Source of the DNA: Limnephilus marmoratus
Lineage: Eukaryota > Arthropoda > Insecta > Trichoptera > Limnephilidae
NCBI GenBank assembly: GCA_917880885.1
Contig: OU862915.1
Coordinates: forward strand, 41,052,676 to 41,116,675
Length of the DNA stretch: 64,000 nt
Direction: 5' to 3'
This document shows positions 21,723-31,769 of the stretch, one piece after another. The translations under genes were made by a program, and so were the position numbers. Under the pieces are notes generated by a model, which had not been told where the DNA came from, searched no databases, and saw nothing but the letters and a program-made list of their open reading frames with translations. Numbering within the stretch: the stretch's first letter is position 1; each line of letters starts with the position of its first letter.

Positions 21723-22090
21723 GCCGGGAAACATGCCAAACGCATGCACAACATTTGTACACTATTAAAATTAGTCACATGAGAGCGGGTAATATCGTGT
21801 CAGCAGGTGGGCTGTGAAAAAATTTGCCGGCCTCTGTATCGTCTCCCTCCAACAAAATGGATCCATCAAGCCCCTCATTTCCTCAAAGATATTAGGCCCC
21901 GATGGAAATTCTATTCCTCAGGGCCTTTTTGTGGAGTTATTTAAAAAAATAAAAATGGATAGGTCGTACTTGACGTCATCATTTTAGTATAAAAAATCAT
22001 TTTCATGAAAGCATTAAACGATCACACTATTTTAGAAATTAAAAATAAAGCGAGTGCAGTTCACACGCGGAAGAAGCGAAACTTCACCAA
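21723..22090. repeat. Unassigned, with a scrap of repeat family A
   Basis: The block 21895-21945 ('ggccccgatggaaattctattcctcagggcc...gtggag') matches the hairpin end of family A. I see nothing else. Confidence 0.45.
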
Positions 22091-22099
22091 AACAATCTC

Positions 22100-22800
22100 A
22101 ACCAATAGGAGCTCTACGGTAGACTGACCAAACCACTGTCTCAGCCATGAGGTTCTCCTTCTTCCGGCAATCTTTCCCTGCATTATTAGATGCAAGATCT
22201 CATACTTCTCTGGATGTCTCATCACATGTCCAAGATATTGAAGTTTTCGGATTTTTATGGTTTTAACAACTTCTTTTTCTTTATTCATCCGAATCATAAC
22301 ATCTTCGTTCGTAATCCTGCCGATCCTGCTTATTTTAAGTAATCTTCTGTAGATCCACGTCTCGAATGCCTCAAGTAGCCCAATAAAGTTCTTCGGTAAG
22401 CGTCCATGCTTTCATTTCATAAAATAATATCAAAAATACGTAGCATCTGACCATTTGCATTCGCAATCCAAGATTGAGATCATGACTCCAGAACATCTTT
22501 TTCATGCGGATAAAGGTTGCACGAGGTTGCATGCGGCATTTGATTTCAACCGAAGGATCCCATCTATCATTTAGGAACATTGCAGCCCAAATATACAATA
22601 CTCTGTACCTTTTCCAGTTTTGTTCCATCAATATAAAGATTTTCTTCCAATCCGTTATTTTTGCTTATGAGCATGTATTTTATTTAATTTATATTCTAGT
22701 CTAGCCCAAAATTCTCACTAGTCTTCACTACGTGATTCAGCAAAAGTTGTAGATCCTCAATGTTACTTGTTAGAAGGACCGTATCATCTGCAATAGGAAT
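22100..22800 (-). pseudogene. RTE-type LINE fragment, copy 1
   Basis: Minus-strand remnants match the copy at 30010-30890: ...ADDTVLL (near 22790), RWDPSVEIKCR, FIRMKKMF, HDLNLGLRM, KIRKLQYLGHVMRHPEKYE, ILHLIMQGKIAGR. It has frameshifts and a deletion of the GPGRR block near 22140. It is inactive. Confidence 0.88.
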
Positions 22801-22829
22801 TTAACTTTAAAAAATATACAATTAATCAT

Positions 22830-23261
22830 GTTGCCGACGAAGCTGCATTTAAGCACTGGTAGATAAAATGCTAATATGATATAGGTTCTTTAGATTATAC
22901 AAAAAATATATTCAGGAACTGGAGAAAGTAGGTACATTGCGAAAGAACTTTCTGGAACCTTTTCTCATGTCAAACATTTCCGGGCCCTCGGGTCGGGGAG
23001 CCGTGACTACTATCCTAAGTCTCAGAAACTGTTGTGGGAAGGCACGTGTACACTGTTCCCACTATAAGGAACAATCCTAAAAATGATATAATGGTATTTG
23101 AATAGATTATATGGGATGAATGCGAAGGTCATTTGGTCCAAACCAACAAATGTGGAAATAATGAATCTAAACATGTCTTTTCCAAAACAAAAAAAGACTG
23201 CAATGAATTGAAAAAAACTTGTAGAACGTAACTGTCACATAAAAACATAATACTGATCCCA
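22830..23261. other. No gene recognised
   Basis: AT-rich non-coding sequence. Confidence 0.5.
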
Positions 23262-23576
23262 CTAATATTATAAAGGCGAAAGTTTGTATGGATGTTTCAC
23301 GCAAAAACATAGTGAATGGACTTCAATAATAAATAGAAAGCTACATTATTTGCGAGTAATATAGGCTGAATGATATATTAGTAAGCTCTGGCGTTATGAA
23401 ATTATTTTTTATACGTTTATTGTCCAGACGAAAAGCAAAACAAACCGTTGCTTGGAAACTATTTGACGTGCGCTGTCATTTTGTTATTTGTTTAGGGTAG
23501 TGAGAATAGGGAAGGTGGAGGAGGGGGAGTGGAAACCCCCTAATACTATGCGAGCGAAGACGGGGGCAAACGCTAG
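23262..23576 (+). mobile_element. Helitron-like element, complete
   Basis: It starts 'ctaatattataaaggcgaaagtttg' and then 'cacgcaaaaac', the classic 5' wording of non-autonomous Helitrons in insects. It ends with 'gcgagcgaagacgggggcaaacgCTAG|T'. A purine-rich stretch lies near the 3' end. No ORF. Confidence 0.6.
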
Positions 23577-23680
23577 TATAAAATTATGCATCATACATAC
23601 TATAAAAATGTCGTCTAATAGTTGAACGATATAAAACACACAAAACAAATTTAAAGACAATATTTAGTTAATTTTAAATT

Positions 23681-25071
23681 ACACTGTAACTTGGTATACA
23701 CCACTTTTATTTTTTATATACTTAATTCGGACCAGTTCAACACTCTACTAAAATCAAAAATCTACAAGTTTAGTAACATGTGTCATAAATATAATATGAA
23801 GCTTTCACAGTGAGCTCCAGTGAAGGAGGTAGGGGTAGGAGGAGGATTGGAAAGATATTGATTTGTGTCAATATGGAACCACCCTTGCACCGGACTTTTA
23901 TTTAGGTTTATTTGGTTGTTAATTACTTTCCAATTAATTTTTTTTAAATTTTCGTAATAGGTTAGTTACAAGACATTATCTATTTTTTTTTTGAAACCCT
24001 GGTGATTTAAAAAAAATTTCAAACCGAAAAATCAGACCATTTTTTATAAACCGGAAAGACGGGACATAATTTTATAGGTGCGAAAAAACGATAATTACAT
24101 AGCCGAAAATCACTTTAAAAAAAGAACGTTTTCCACACGGATGGCACAGGAGAATAACGAGGCATACCAAAAATATTACATCTCATAAATATTTTTTTCC
24201 TCGATCCAACTTATTGATCATAAATCATTATAATGGACAACATCTATACAACTTAATCCAATATAATATACTTGTACTTGTAAATTAAAATAATAATAAA
24301 AATATCATAAAATTTGATTTTGTTAAAATCAGCACCATAACCATTATACCTCTAAAACACGTACCGACATCTAAAATGTACGGGGTTCTCTTCATAACAT
24401 CTGTCAAAAAGTCAAACCAAATGATAAGTTCGCAGAGAACAAACAATAAATCTAGTGAACGTTAAATGCCAAATTCAAAAATTCGCCAGAAACCAAAGTG
24501 ATGCCAAATAAAAATAAATAAATCAGTGTGGAATTTTACAAAATTAATAGGAACATTTTCGGAGACGGGACATTTTCATGTAGTGTCGTCACGAACCCAA
24601 ATAATGGATTTATTTATTTAAAAAAAAAAAGCTGTACGTTTCCAAAAAAAATTACTAACATTTTCGTAATCTTAGTAAAAAGATCTATCCACACGATTTT
24701 TTCCACGTGGCCTATTCTAATGCTTCTTAAGTTATCCAGGCTGATCGCTATTCGATCGTACTTTACTACATAAAACGAAAGAGTAACAATTTACCTCGTT
24801 TATAATAACAAAATATTGTCACTCTAAGGTCTAAACCCTGAAGCTCAGTCCAGCAACTCAACTCAGTTTTGCAACCCAATGTGAAAGCATCACATATTTA
24901 TGACACATGTTACTAAACTTGTAGATTTTCGTTTATAACTCATGCTACTGAACTTTTCGATTTTAGTATTGTAATTGCACTGCCCTGAAGAAACTACGGT
25001 TTTAGCGAAACCTGGTCGGCATTATGTAAGTATATGACAAAAATAGAGCGGTGTTTACTAAGCCCTGTATT
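23681..25071 (+). mobile_element. Hammerhead-bearing element with inverted ends
   Basis: The left end (23681-23815) and right end (about 24880-25071) are diverged inverted repeats: 'aatctacaagtttagtaacatgtgtcataaat' on the left answers its reverse complement on the right. ATTTTAAATT occurs just outside both ends (23671-23680 and 25072-25081). The right arm carries a hammerhead-like motif; the left arm has lost the core through a small deletion. The interior has no recognisable coding sequence. By structure I group it with the Penelope-like elements. Confidence 0.55.
24981..25021 (+). ncRNA. Hammerhead-ribozyme-like motif
   Basis: CTGAAGA (24985-24991), stem II around CTA...TAG with a mutated closing pair (A24993 against C25006, G expected), GAAA (25007-25010), stem III CCTGG, then TC with the predicted cut after 25017. 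The weakened stem II suggests a decayed ribozyme. Confidence 0.45.
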
Positions 25072-25572
25072 ATTTTAAATTCTAGTATAACAAAGAATCT
25101 GCTTCATATGAACAAACGTAATATTTTGGAAGAAAATTTCATTTCTTAAAGTGTAAAGCAAATAATAAAAACTTAGAACTTATAAAAATACTCAGTTAAT
25201 AGACTATAATATACTACACTAATATACTTGTGTCCATCATATAATAAGCTCAAAATGCGCACATTATTATAACCTATTTTGTGTTCCCAGCGTTTAGCCT
25301 ATGAACAGTTGAAAAATATTTGTGTCTTTAAAATACGCCGAAAACAAAATGCTTTGTTAAGTTATGTTTTTACTCGCAATCATATCAAAATTTGCAAACT
25401 TTCAACACTTTGAAGCGTTATGATTAACGCACTCTATCAATAAAACCACCCGGAAAACTAATCGGTTTTTAATGTACTTCTAGTACATCGATCCATAATT
25501 CAATAATAAGCCATTTTTTAATTTCCCTTTTTTGTAATAAATTTATCAGCCTTTCCATCACCCATAAACGGT

Positions 25573-25712
25573 AACCGGATAACTCAACAAAGTAGCACTT
25601 TATAACTGCTTTGAAAAGTCATTAAAAGGGATGAAAAAACTAGGTTAAACATGTTACGTCAGGTACTTTTAATAACTTATCAAAGGGGCGTTGAGTAGTC
25701 TACTTAAAAAAA
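25573..25712. mobile_element. Small inverted-repeat element (family B), copy 1
   Basis: 'ataactcaacaaagtagca' at the left and '...caaaggggcgttgagta' at the right are inverted. The interior 'cattaaaagggatgaaaa...' matches the copy at 26845-27045. The mariner fragment begins just to its right. Confidence 0.5.
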
Positions 25713-25773
25713 AGTTATTTAAATGAATATTCGACGTTGATGTTCGTATTAGACAGCGTTCTGTGACTGATTC

Positions 25774-26345
25774 TTGACTGTAGAAGGTGAAACGCCCATT
25801 CGAATTCATGAAATACTGAAAAATGTGTACCATGATGCAGTAGATATCAGCACTTCTAGACGATGGGTACGTCGCTGTAATGAAGCTGAAGGACAAACAC
25901 CGCTGGCTGATGAAAAACGGAGCGGCAGGCTGTTGATTCCAGTGACTGCACACAAGATTGAGCGAGTTGATCATTCGTGGTGACCCCAGATAACCATAGA
26001 CGTCGCATTCTCTCAGTACAGGCAGTGTGATGACGATTATTCGACAACTGATTGTTCAACAAAAGTTTGTGCAGGGTGCGTGAAAAAAATGTGACCGGAG
26101 AAGAAAAACGGGGTAATTTTTTAGAACCTGAATCAAAGAGGCAGTCAATGGAATGGCATCGCACAAACTCATCACGGACAAAAAAATCAAAACTGCGTGT
26201 TCGGCGGGTAAAGTTATGGCGATGGTGTTTTGTAAGTGACTGTAATTTTTATAACACTGTGATACGTGCCCTTGCTCAAAGATGGATCAAAGCTAATGGT
26301 AATGGACGGAGATGTTATAAAAAAATTACAAATAAATCTTCAATG
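25774..26345 (+). pseudogene. Mariner transposase relic
   Basis: The first frame reads VEGETPIRIHEILKNVYHD..., VDISTSRRWVRRC, DEKRSGR, the paired helix-turn-helix region of a mariner transposase. Later frames give EKRGNFLEPESKRQSMEWH and KVMAMVF, the start of the catalytic domain, and ALAQRWIKANGNG near the C-terminus. The DDE catalytic block between KVMA and ALAQRW is deleted and several frameshifts exist. It is dead. 'ggaggcattacttttttactgaccct' at 26409-26434 may be the 3' terminal repeat. Confidence 0.85.
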
Positions 26346-26532
26346 GTGTGCTTTTCAACCCATGTAATTTCATTTTTATTTTTTAACAATTAAACGAGAA
26401 AAAAAATTGGAGGCATTACTTTTTTACTGACCCTAGAATTTTCTAGAACACTTTTCTTTTATTGTATGATGGTCTGACGGTATATAAAGTGCGAAACAAG
26501 TAGAATGGTGGATAAAAGTGTTTGTTTCCTAC

Positions 26533-26673
26533 CTTCCACCATGAGGAAGAACCCTTTGGGACTCTTCTCTAAGATATTTAGGGCTGTGATCGTCATCTCC
26601 TCGAGGGTTGGGTCGGAGGCTGGGCTGTCCTCCCTGTCAGCCGCAAAGCCCATGTGGGAATACTCGAAGAGAC
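26533..26673 (-). CDS. Alkaline phosphatase, first visible exon
   Basis: It encodes (G)LFEYSHMGFAADRED..., PTLEEMTITALNIL, KSPKGFFLMVEG. GLFE.SHM..E.DR, PSL.EMT..AI.IL and GFFL.VEGG are conserved blocks of animal alkaline phosphatases lying just before the DHAHH zinc site; the Glu of VEG is the usual metal ligand. The acceptor is GATGCAG|GTCTC and the donor GAAG|GTAGGA. It joins in phase to 6495 across an intron of 20037 bases (6496-26532). Exons for the N-terminal half (DGMG and nucleophile DSA motifs) should lie at higher coordinates; I did not find them up to 64000. Confidence 0.95.
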
Positions 26674-26844
26674 CTGCATCAACAAAAAAAAATACTGGTA
26701 TTATTAAATAATAATATATTAAATGTGTGCGTACGAGTGTTATATTTTCAAAATTGGAACTGATGTAGGTAAGGGTTTTTTCATAATTTTTATTTTACGT
26801 TCTAAAGAAGGAAAATAATTTCTTCTATATACCTATTTTAATTG

Positions 26845-27045
26845 GTGACCGGACAACTCAGAAAATGCAACTTCAACACCTCCTTTAAAATTCATTAAAA
26901 GTGATGAAAATTAAAAAAAAAATGGTTAAATAGGTAATTTTGGGTTAGGTTACGAGCTATTTTTCAAAAAAAAATTCGTAACTTTTAATTATTTACCTTT
27001 CAAAAGGGTGTTGAAATGCTACTTTGCTGAGTTGTCGTGGAACTA
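26845..27045. mobile_element. Small inverted-repeat element (family B), copy 2
   Basis: Left end 'gacaactcagaaaatgcaacttcaacacc'; the right end reverse complement is 'gacaactcagcaaagtagc...ttcaacaccc'. About 200 bases long, no coding sequence, related to 25573-25712. It lies within 200 bases of the phosphatase exon. Confidence 0.6.
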
Positions 27046-27079
27046 TTTTAATCAGCAATAATTTTTTTACATTTTTGTC

Positions 27080-27478
27080 TTGTGTATGCATGTATATTTT
27101 TTGGGGATGTGTTTTTAAGGAAAGGAAGGAGAGAAAGATCTGGATAGGAAATAAGTCTGAACGGTGGGTAGGAATCTGGGGATCAATGTGTCCAGTAGTA
27201 ACAGATGTATGAATCTATCCCTCCTACTGCGGTGGTGCTGAGTGGAGAGTTTCCGGCTGCAGATGTCTAGGTGAGGCCTCCCTCAACCAGTTTCTCCCGT
27301 TTCGGCCTGCCACGCCTTAAGCGTGCAAACGCATTCGCCGCCAAGACCTAGACAAACCACGTCCGATCCACCCGGGCACCCCTGCTAAGTTATCAAATTC
27401 AGCGAATCAGTATGGAGGGATGTTGGTTATTCAATAAATGGTTCCCGGGGCGGTGGTACCAATTCCCACCTCCCAAAT
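27080..27478 (-). repeat. Dispersed repeat family A, minus copy
   Basis: 'aaggaaaggaaggagag', 'gtgggtaggaatctgggga', 'cattcgccgccaagacctagac' and 'ggttcccggggcggtggtacc' match the reverse complement of 9071-9530. Confidence 0.75.
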
Positions 27479-27489
27479 TGAATTGTGAC

Positions 27490-28080
27490 AATTTAAGTCA
27501 TATTCCGTGATTTGTTTGCTGAATTAATTGTTATTATTGATATTTTGTTATTATATTATAATTAATTAACAAATCATAGTACTGACATGGTATGTACAAC
27601 TAATACAGTTAATTATGCAAATCATATACTTAATGCACTATTTAGGTACCACACTAATTATTATTGCTAGTTGCATTCAATCAATGTTATCACCGTAATA
27701 CCATTAGCAGAACACATATTGACGACGTTATTTTGAAGAGCTTTTAAAAGTTTATATTGCGAAAACTAGCGCTACTGTCGACAATTCCGAGAACTAATTT
27801 AATCCTCGAACAAGCTCTGGAATAGGGTTGGCTTAAGTTTTTGTGCTAGATTCAGGTTTGGTTGACAATAATACCGTTAAAATCACCCCAAATTTTAGGT
27901 AAGTTTCAATGTAGGATTCCCTTGGCGAAAAACCAAGATTTAGCGTTCATTTTATATTTGGCCAAATAATTGTTGTTTTTATTGTTTGGTAAAAGATTTA
28001 AAAAATGTGTTATACGTGAAAGTTGACTTTACCTTCACATGACATTAAACGAGAAAATATGTTATACGGTGAAGAGGTGT
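27490..28080. other. No gene recognised
   Basis: AT-rich non-coding sequence. Confidence 0.5.
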
Positions 28081-28084
28081 ATTT

Positions 28085-28376
28085 TATATATTAATAGTGA
28101 GGAGTTTTTGGGAATGAAAAAAGAGTGTGAGGGGTGGGTAGGAATTTGAGGGTCAGTGTGACAAGGAATGCCGGACGTATGAATTCATCCCTCCCACTGC
28201 AGTGAAAAGGGCCTCCTACAACCGGCTTTTCAATTGACAGCCCTTGACAGGCACATCCGCCGCTGTTAAGTCAGTAAATGTAGCAAACGACTTTGCTTCG
28301 GGTTTACCTATAGCAGAGGAGCTGGTTTTTCCATGAATGATCCCCCACGAGGCGTTACCCATACCTGCCTCCAAAT
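28085..28376 (-). repeat. Dispersed repeat family A, diverged minus copy
   Basis: It contains 'gggtgggtaggaatttgagggtcagtgtg', 'tatgaattcatccctcccactgc', 'ggtttacctatagcagagg' and 'ggcgttacccatacctgcctcc', in the same order as the other minus copies. Confidence 0.65.
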
Positions 28377-28490
28377 TTACAAGCTAAGTTTTATTGTTTT
28401 GTGTCAAATCGACACTTCTCGCAAAAAATATAAATAAACCTTGTGTCAACAAAGACCAAAACTTCAGAGAGATAAATGCTAATATAGAGT

Positions 28491-28570
28491 GGCGCAAAAT
28501 TACCGTTTTATTTTTAATCTTACTGTAATGTGTAATAAGATTCACACCATATCGGTAGTTTTGGGCCAAC
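28491..28570. mobile_element. Miniature inverted-repeat element (family C), copy 1
   Basis: An 80-base unit with ends GGCGCAAAATTACCG and (reverse complement) GGCCCAAAACTACCG, and the interior 'ttactgtaatgtgtaat...'. It matches 51441-51510 and 57117-57180. TA occurs beside both ends, so a Tc1/mariner-type MITE is plausible. Confidence 0.6.
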
Positions 28571-28739
28571 CTTTAGTATTGCCCTTAATAGCATTCAGAA
28601 TCAGTATTAGAAAAAATTATAACTTTATAGTGACCATACTTCAACAGTCATCGTCTTGTATAATAGTGGTGTACATTGAAAACTTCTTCCCGTCATTCCC
28701 ATCGCCATTTAATCAACTTCACAACTGATGAAAAAGTCC

Positions 28740-29140
28740 TACTGGATCAATCAGATCAGATCAGACTTTTGTGCGGTGCTCACATGAGAAAGGCTCAAAT
28801 TGACCTGCATTGAATCAATATTGACTCCACACATCTGATGTGGTGACAATAACAAAGCGATGAATCGTAATGTATTTTTGAAGTGATGCTTCTATAGCCC
28901 CGTTATGATCTGGTATTCGGATGAAACGGAAATGACGCATACAGCACCTGCTAAGCCTCAAACTTCTATCGAGGCTCCTGTTGGTTGAGATATAAAACGG
29001 AAATGACGCTCGTCTGGGCTCATTGGCCGCTTTAATTATGACCTCACTTTTCAAGGCTCCTCGGTTCTTCATTAGTTGAGATTGTTTTGGTAGAGTTTTG
29101 CTTCTACCGCGTGTTAACTGCACTCGATTTTTTTTAAATT
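28740..29140. other. No gene recognised
   Basis: The 28815-29123 stretch is slightly richer in GC, and a minus-strand frame is open for 102 codons with no motif I know. It may be an unknown repeat. Confidence 0.4.
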
Positions 29141-29149
29141 ATTTAAGAA

Positions 29150-29255
29150 CGAGTAAGCGTAATGAGTCAGATTAAAAAAGGAACGCTAAGATGGTTTGGG
29201 CATATGAAGTGAATGAACGAAGAAAGGGACATAATAACACCAAATACTTGAGTCG
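29150..29255 (+). pseudogene. RTE-like C-terminal scrap
   Basis: The plus strand reads ERVSVMSQIKKGTLRWFGHMK-stop-MNEERDII. 'KK..LRWFGH..RM.EER' is a conserved signature near the C-terminus of another RTE-like reverse transcriptase family. Only about 35 codons remain. Confidence 0.6.
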
Positions 29256-29261
29256 GGTATT

Positions 29262-29602
29262 TTTTTTTTTTTACATGAGCTCCATACAGGAGGCCCCGAG
29301 GAAAATAATTTCCCTCAGGTCCTATGTCATCTTTGGGGATGCTGTGTGGAGGGTTTTTTAAGGAAAGGAAGGAGAGGAGAGTTCTGGGAAGGAAAAGGGT
29401 TTAAGGGGTGGGTAGGAATCTGGGGTTCAGTGTGTCCTGGTCATCCGCCTCCAAGACCTAGACAAACCTCACCCCATGAACCCGGGCACCCCTGCTAAAT
29501 CACCAAACGTAGCGAACCACTTGGGGTGACCTATGGCAGAGGTGTTGGTTATCCAATAAAGGTTCCCGGGGCAGCGGTACCCATTCCCGCCTCCCAAATT
29601 CT
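29262..29602 (-). repeat. Dispersed repeat family A, minus copy with hairpin end
   Basis: The left end holds the family hairpin (ggccccgaggaaaat / atttccctcaggtcc, about 29292-29322). The rest matches the reverse complement of 9071-9530 with good conservation, ending 'ggcagcggtacccattcccgcctccc'. Confidence 0.78.
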
Positions 29603-29689
29603 CAATCATATTTTTTTAAAACATATCTGACAATCAGTGATTGTGCGTTTTCGGTTCTTTTTTGTTTATTTATTTTAAACAAGCAGTTT

Positions 29690-29815
29690 ATTTTTAAAAG
29701 TTCTGTGTGACAGCTGTTTCGCCTTCCGAAAGCATCAATAGCAATAGCATCAATATTTCTTCTGCCTTCAGAAGACGAAACAAAAGTTACGAGTAATAAT
29801 AATTACACATTGTTT
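29690..29815. mobile_element. Foldback relic with GAAACAGCTGTC end motif
   Basis: Inverted segments 'gacagctgtttcgccttc' and 'ccttcagaagacgaaacaaaag' are flanked by 'gtaataataattacac', which also occurs in inverse at 42110-42200. GAAA-CAGCTG-TC on the minus strand matches the 3' half of a hammerhead (GAAA, palindromic stem III, UH), but the CUGANGA half is degraded. Confidence 0.4.
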
Positions 29816-29974
29816 GCAAAATGATTTTTTAAAATTTTATATGAGTAAATTAAATAATAATATTATGGCACGCAAAAAAAAATTAAAACAATTTCTATAA
29901 TTTATACTCTATAATAAAAGTTAAAATAAAACTGCATATACATCGTCCACTAGATATTTTTCGAGGTAAAAGAG

Positions 29975-30820
29975 TTGATTTGCGAAAAAAATTTATATTA
30001 TAACACAACTTTTTGGGATACTTATAATAAAACTTCCTTAACTCAAGGACTTGTTATAAATGGGAAGATTCTGAACAACCTGCGTTATGCAGATGATACG
30101 GTACTTCTAACAAATAACATTGAGGATTTACAACTTTTGCTGAATCAAGTAGTGAAGACTTATGAGAATTTTGGGCTAGAACTGAATATAAATAAAACAA
30201 AATACATGCTCATAAGCAAAAATAACGCATTGGATGAACATCTTTATATTGCTGGAACAAAACTGGAGAAGGTACAAAGTATTGTATACTTGGGCTGCAA
30301 TGTAAATGATAGATGGGATCCTTCAGTTGAAATCAAATGCCGCATTGAGCAAGCTCGTGCAACCTTTATCCGCATGAAAAAAATGTTCTGCAGTCATGAT
30401 CTCAACCTTGGATTACGAATGCGAAGGGTCAGATGCTACGTGTTTTCAATATTATTTTATGGAATGGAAGTATGGACGCTTACTGAAGAATTAATTAGGC
30501 GACTTGAGGCATTCGAGATGTGGATCTATAGAAGAATACTTAAAATAAGCTGGATGGACAGGGTCACAAATGAAGATGTTATGGTTCGGATGAATAAAGA
30601 AAAGGAAGTAATTAAAACCATAAAAATCCGAAAACTTCAATATCTTGGACACGTGATGAGACATCCAGAGAAGTATGAGATCTTGCATCTCATAATGCAG
30701 GGAAAGATTGCCGGAAGACGGGGCCCTGGAAGAAGGAGAACCTCATGGCTGAAAAACCTGAGACAGTGGATTGGCCAGTCTACAGTCTACCGAGCTGTTC
30801 CGGGCCGAAGTAAACAGTAA
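29975..30820 (+). CDS. RTE-type reverse transcriptase C-terminal part (partial)
   Basis: The real homology starts at about 30025 (LTQGLVINGKILNNLRYADD). LRYADDTVLL is the catalytic RT motif. NKTKYMLISK, VYLGCNVNDRWD, RVRCYVFSILFYGME.WTL, KLQYLGHVMRHPEKY and GRRGPGRRRTSWLKNLRQW follow, the C-terminal signature of insect 'endonuclease-reverse transcriptase' (RTE-like) ORFs. Codons 5' of the RT palm are missing. A one-base shift near 30790 replaces the usual ...AAVNKVRIANMIANVR end with a short different tail. It is not active. Confidence 0.88.
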   Translation: MICEKNLYYNTTFWDTYNKTSLTQGLVINGKILNNLRYADDTVLLTNNIEDLQLLLNQVVKTYENFGLELNINKTKYMLISKNNALDEHLYIAGTKLEKVQSIVYLGCNVNDRWDPSVEIKCRIEQARATFIRMKKMFCSHDLNLGLRMRRVRCYVFSILFYGMEVWTLTEELIRRLEAFEMWIYRRILKISWMDRVTNEDVMVRMNKEKEVIKTIKIRKLQYLGHVMRHPEKYEILHLIMQGKIAGRRGPGRRRTSWLKNLRQWIGQSTVYRAVPGRSKQ

Positions 30821-30890
30821 GTCCGCATAGCCAACATGATAGCCAACGTCCGTTGAACGGACAAGGCACAAGAAGAAGAAGAAGAAGAAG
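30010..30890 (+). mobile_element. 5'-truncated RTE-type LINE with (GAA)n tail
   Basis: The copy runs from within the reverse transcriptase to a GAAGAAGAAGAAGAAGAAG tail (30871-30890). TTATAACAC follows the tail directly (30891-30899) and also precedes the element (29998-30006), a clear target duplication. It is the best preserved of several copies in the window (22100, 52742). Confidence 0.9.
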
Positions 30891-30899
30891 TTATAACAC

Positions 30900-31380
30900 G
30901 ACATGTTTATGTTTTCTCCACTCTAAATTCAGTGTTTCACTTTTCTCCTTTCAACCTTTAAAACCCTAAAATATGTATGTTGAACAGAATTGTAATACTT
31001 AAATCCTTTAGTAAATCAGGCGCGGGCCTGCGCGTGTTATGGGATAATGGAGAAAGAAACAACCCTCAGATGACTAAAAATAAATTTCAATATTGATATA
31101 AACTTAGGTAATACAAATCTCCCCAATATTCACCATATCATTAAAACAGAGAAGAAAAGTAAAAATCGTTATGACCTGAATTCAACCCTCGCGATGCTGT
31201 GTTTTGTCACAATTGTAATAAATAAGCAGGTTTCCAAATAATATAGGTGGATAAAACCGGTCAGTGGCTGAGTTGGCAATGCGTCTGGGTCCTTCCCAAA
31301 AGTAGTGGTTAAGCATTGTAATATGTTTTTTATTTTGTTTACTCGAAAATAATCTATGTACATATAAAAGCCAAAATATG
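30900..31380. other. No gene recognised
   Basis: AT-rich non-coding sequence. Confidence 0.5.
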
Positions 31381-31384
31381 TTTC

Positions 31385-31765
31385 TGGATTTGTATGTATG
31401 CATGTATGTCCGCTATGCATTGCTAAACCATTTATCCGATCCATTTAACCATTTATCCGATTGCGATTAAAATTTGGGGATTTGTAGGGAGGAGTGGGGT
31501 GGAGGAGCGGGAGGGTGGAGTGGAGAGGGGGAATGGCGGAGGGGGGTGGTGGTAGGGGTGGGGAAAGGGAGAGGGTGGAGGGGGTGGGGGTAGAATGGAG
31601 GGGGTTCTGTGAAGGGGAGGGGGGGGGGGGGGGGAGGGGGAAAAGGGGAACTCGGAAGGGTGTGGAGGGGAGGGGGAGGAAGGGAACTCGGGAGCGGAGA
31701 GGGGAACTAAAAGCCGCAAAAAACTTAGCAGATAAAACTTGCGAAGGGGGTTTTTAACGGCTAGT
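31385..31765 (+). mobile_element. Helitron-like element with long purine/G tract
   Basis: 'tttgtatgtatgcatgtatgtcc', 'ccatttatccgattgcgatta' and then 200 bases of almost pure G/A, including a run of about 16 G (31619-31634), ending 'aaaacttgcgaagggggtttttaacggCTAG|T'. It shares its layout with 13140-13272 and 13330-13517. Glycine/arginine-rich frames in it are compositional artefacts. The G runs could form quadruplexes. Confidence 0.5.
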
Positions 31766-31769
31766 AATT

